Source: Syntrophobacteraceae bacterium (lineage in GTDB: Bacteria; Desulfobacterota; Syntrophobacteria; Syntrophobacterales; Syntrophobacteraceae). From it: a stretch of 63,151 nucleotides of DNA. The stretch's first letter is position 1, and each line of letters starts with the position of its first letter. A program made the translations under genes and the position numbers. Positions 61,453-63,151 of the stretch are shown here, piece after piece. The DNA is taken from assembly GCA_031292195.1 (NCBI GenBank), contig JARLHP010000078.1, positions 1-63,151 of the forward strand. Reading direction: 5' to 3'. The notes below the pieces were generated by a model, which was not told the DNA's origin, searched no databases, and saw only the letters and a program-made list of their open reading frames with translations.

Positions 61453-62384
61453 TAGTAAAACTGAAAGCTAAAAACCTCGATTATCCGGATCTCACGGCAG
61501 ACCGGCGGTATTTTGTTATCGGAATTGAAGCTGACGATTACCGGATATTGAATGATTTTGGCAAGCCGCACCTTTATCCTTCACCTCTTTTCGAGGTCAT
61601 CGAACCACGAGAGCCTGGTTCCTGGATCACTGAGTACGGAGAAGATGGTGAGCGTTATTCGTATCCTCCCGTGTTGAATGAACCAGGTTTTTTTGAGGAT
61701 TATTTTGACGGCGATGCCAGCGCTGTATCTCAGTTCTGGCAGGCAATGAATGAACGGCTTTCGCAACCAGGTTCGGTTGTCTCCGATGAACTCCCGAACT
61801 CGGAATCCGTGAAAACGGTACCGCCCAACGAGGGAAGGATTAAAAAACTGCTGGATATCACAGCCGATGTTGTTAAGGCTCAGGCCTCAGTTGAGCCGAT
61901 GTCTCCCAGGCAGATCAGGCTTTCCCTTATTGAAACGTTTTCTACTCTGCAAAGAATGCAGAGAGCCGAAGAAAGAGGTCTCTTACCGGATAGTGGTCCA
62001 ACCAGGGAGGCGAAAACCGAGGAGGTCCAAAAGGTAAAAAATGAGCCGCTCCAATCAATTCATGATGACAAGGTTGTCTGCCTGGAGTGTGGAGCCGAGA
62101 TGAGGCAGCTCACAGCAAAACATCTTAGCCGGCACAACATCACAGTTCGAGAGTACAAGCACAAATGGGGATTTGCTCTTAAACAGCCCCTTTCCGCAAA
62201 GCGACTGACCAGGGCGAGAAGCCTGGCCGCCAGGAAAAGAGGGCTCCCTGCAAACCTGGTCAAGTTCCTGGAGCAACGGAAGCAAAAAAAGGTTGAGGCA
62301 GCGGCCGTGAGTCATCATCCAGCGGGAAAAAAACAGGGTAAACCCACGGCTAAGGGAAGAGCAAAAGCGCGCAAGACCGCCTAA
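61449..62384 (+). CDS. MucR/Ros-type zinc-finger protein with unusual N-terminal domain
   Basis: 311 residues. The C-terminal part (about 212-275) is a Ros/MucR C2H2-like finger: VCLECGAEMRQLTAKHLSRH, then REYKHKWGFALKQPL and the basic RSLAARKRGL. This is a DNA-binding regulator. Typical family members are near 150 residues; here about 200 residues precede the finger, with an acidic N-terminal domain (RYFVIGIEADDYRIL, LYPSPLFEVIE) that I cannot assign. The C-terminal tail is Lys/Arg/Ala-rich. A helix segment (SPRQIRLSLIETFSTLQRM) links the domains. Confidence 0.82.
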   Translation: MIVKLKAKNLDYPDLTADRRYFVIGIEADDYRILNDFGKPHLYPSPLFEVIEPREPGSWITEYGEDGERYSYPPVLNEPGFFEDYFDGDASAVSQFWQAMNERLSQPGSVVSDELPNSESVKTVPPNEGRIKKLLDITADVVKAQASVEPMSPRQIRLSLIETFSTLQRMQRAEERGLLPDSGPTREAKTEEVQKVKNEPLQSIHDDKVVCLECGAEMRQLTAKHLSRHNITVREYKHKWGFALKQPLSAKRLTRARSLAARKRGLPANLVKFLEQRKQKKVEAAAVSHHPAGKKQGKPTAKGRAKARKTA

Positions 62385-62699
62385 AGCACCCAAAACTTCA
62401 TTCCTCCATACATGTCGAATTCAGGTCTTGTTGCCTTGGCAGCCTCCCGACCTGGAAATTGTTTCCATTCCGGGCTCTTTTTGTGAGCGCCCGGGTTCCT
62501 GCCTGCACTTTCGCTCCTGGCAAGAAATATTGACTTGGCGGATGCTGGAATCATGGCGAGGTTGAGTGAAGGATGATATATTCCTGACTGTAGTTCAGTG
62601 AAGCAGTCAGGGACGAAAGTATGCGAAAGAAAGGCTGTTGGGTTTCAAATTAGCGGGATTGGGTCGGGCCGGGAAGGAACAGCGCACTTCTGAGGTATA
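62385..62699. repeat. Spacer with duplicate of the propeller-gene 5-prime region
   Basis: 62389-62455 repeats 60574-60646 with gaps (CCAAAACTTCATTCCTCCAT, then GTCGAATTCAGGT and CCTTGGC). The 1.8 kb between, holding the small frame and the MucR-type gene, is thus bounded by direct repeats. The rest shows no gene. Confidence 0.7.
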
Positions 62700-63014
62700 A
62701 TGGACGTCGAGAGTATAATTTCTGCAATTAGCCGGGGCATGATCCGTATAAGCGATCATGCCGATGAGGAAGCCGAGGCTGACGACCTGACATTCGACGA
62801 GATTTATTTCTCGGTGCTTCACGGAGAGATCATTGAGAATTACCCGGTTGATAAGCCCTACCCAAGCTGCCTAATTTTCGGGAGGACCTTTGGCGGTAAC
62901 CCCGTTCACACGGTTTGGGCTTATAATGAAGATAATGAGTGGGCAGTGCTTATAACCGTGTACCGCCCTGACCCCACCCGGTGGATCAACTGGCGAGAGA
63001 GGAAGAGACCATGA
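62700..63014 (+). CDS. DUF4258 protein (probable toxin)
   Basis: 104 residues with GAGG before the ATG. DUF4258 pattern: ISDHADEEAEADDLTFDEIYFSV, then GEIIENYPVDKPYPSCLIFG and HTVWAYNEDNEWAVLITVYRPDPTRW. Genes of this family commonly precede a YgiT-type zinc-finger antitoxin and are predicted RNase-like toxins. Here such a gene follows with an ATGA overlap. Confidence 0.85.
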   Translation: MDVESIISAISRGMIRISDHADEEAEADDLTFDEIYFSVLHGEIIENYPVDKPYPSCLIFGRTFGGNPVHTVWAYNEDNEWAVLITVYRPDPTRWINWRERKRP

Positions 63015-63151
63015 TGCCATTTGAGAAATGCCCGGTATGTGGAAGTGAGATGGTGGCAAAGGAGGTTGAAAAGCTTCTGCGGGGCGGGCTCAACACAGCG
63101 ACCGTAAAAGTAAGTGCAGAGGTCTGCCTTCGGTGCGGGGAGCGACTCTAC
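63011..63151 (+). CDS. YgiT-type zinc-finger antitoxin (partial)
   Basis: The first 47 residues, cut by the window edge. Two CXXC pairs (KCPVCGSEM and VCLRCGERLY) and the LRGGLNTATVKVSAEV strand match the YgiT/MqsA N-terminal zinc domain. The DNA-binding half would lie beyond the end. Confidence 0.85.
   Translation, partial: MMPFEKCPVCGSEMVAKEVEKLLRGGLNTATVKVSAEVCLRCGERLY

Overview
The window looks like a chromosome segment of a GC-rich anaerobic bacterium of the Desulfobacterota (former Deltaproteobacteria), probably near the syntrophic or sulfate-reducing groups. This rests on gene content rather than a marker gene: a seven-heme cytochrome c, a membrane CCG/4Fe-4S oxidoreductase of the ETF:quinone type, two small siroheme sulfite-reductase-like proteins, rubredoxin, DUF362 ferredoxin-like proteins, Mrp, a GPR1/FUN34/YaaH carboxylate transporter and sigma-54 regulators. 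The lineage is an inference.

Region 1 (1-31 kb) is a mycofactocin island. A plus-strand operon (207-8983) starts with a very short mycofactocin precursor gene (mftA). It continues with two old-yellow-enzyme/FadH-type flavoproteins, ETF alpha, a seven-heme cytochrome, a membrane Fe-S protein and ETF beta. Facing it, a minus-strand operon (18035 down to 9071) reads SDR dehydrogenase - second mftA - mftB - mftC - larE - larB - larC - FIST sensor - hybrid histidine kinase. Each precursor ends in the mycofactocin core VEELA(I/V)DGICGVY. The island therefore holds a redox peptide cofactor, a dehydrogenase likely to use it, and a route for its electrons through flavoproteins to a membrane Fe-S protein and a multiheme cytochrome. 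Genes for the nickel-pincer nucleotide cofactor are embedded in the same operon. Further left-pointing genes (18.3-30.1 kb) include an ArsR-like winged-helix protein, Mrp, two DUF362 proteins, a two-component sigma-54 pair, an iron alcohol dehydrogenase, rubredoxin, two small siroheme proteins and a stand-alone lipoyl domain. mftD, mftE and mftF are not in view.

Region 2 (30.1-33.2 kb) is an IS110-family insertion with about 1.2 kb of repeat-rich, gene-free DNA beside it.

Region 3 (33.2-45.1 kb) carries a carboxylate transporter, an amidohydrolase, a SirB1-like protein, DUF4242 and CHC2 proteins, and then a pupylation cluster: proteasomal ATPase (Mpa/ARC), dop, pup, pafA, a conserved uncharacterised protein and a cobalamin-type radical SAM enzyme. 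No 20S proteasome genes are present, the ATPase lacks the C-terminal proteasome-docking motif, and Pup already ends in Glu. This looks like pupylation without a proteasome. A MITE-like repeat element separates pup from pafA.

Region 4 (45.1-63.1 kb) starts with a complete cobalamin riboswitch and terminator followed by no normal-sized gene. Housekeeping and envelope genes follow: an HD hydrolase, an L,D-transpeptidase, an acyl-CoA carboxyltransferase, holC, dnaE and glmS. The right end has several dispersed repeats, a beta-propeller protein, a MucR-type zinc-finger protein and the start of a DUF4258/YgiT-type toxin-antitoxin pair cut by the window edge.
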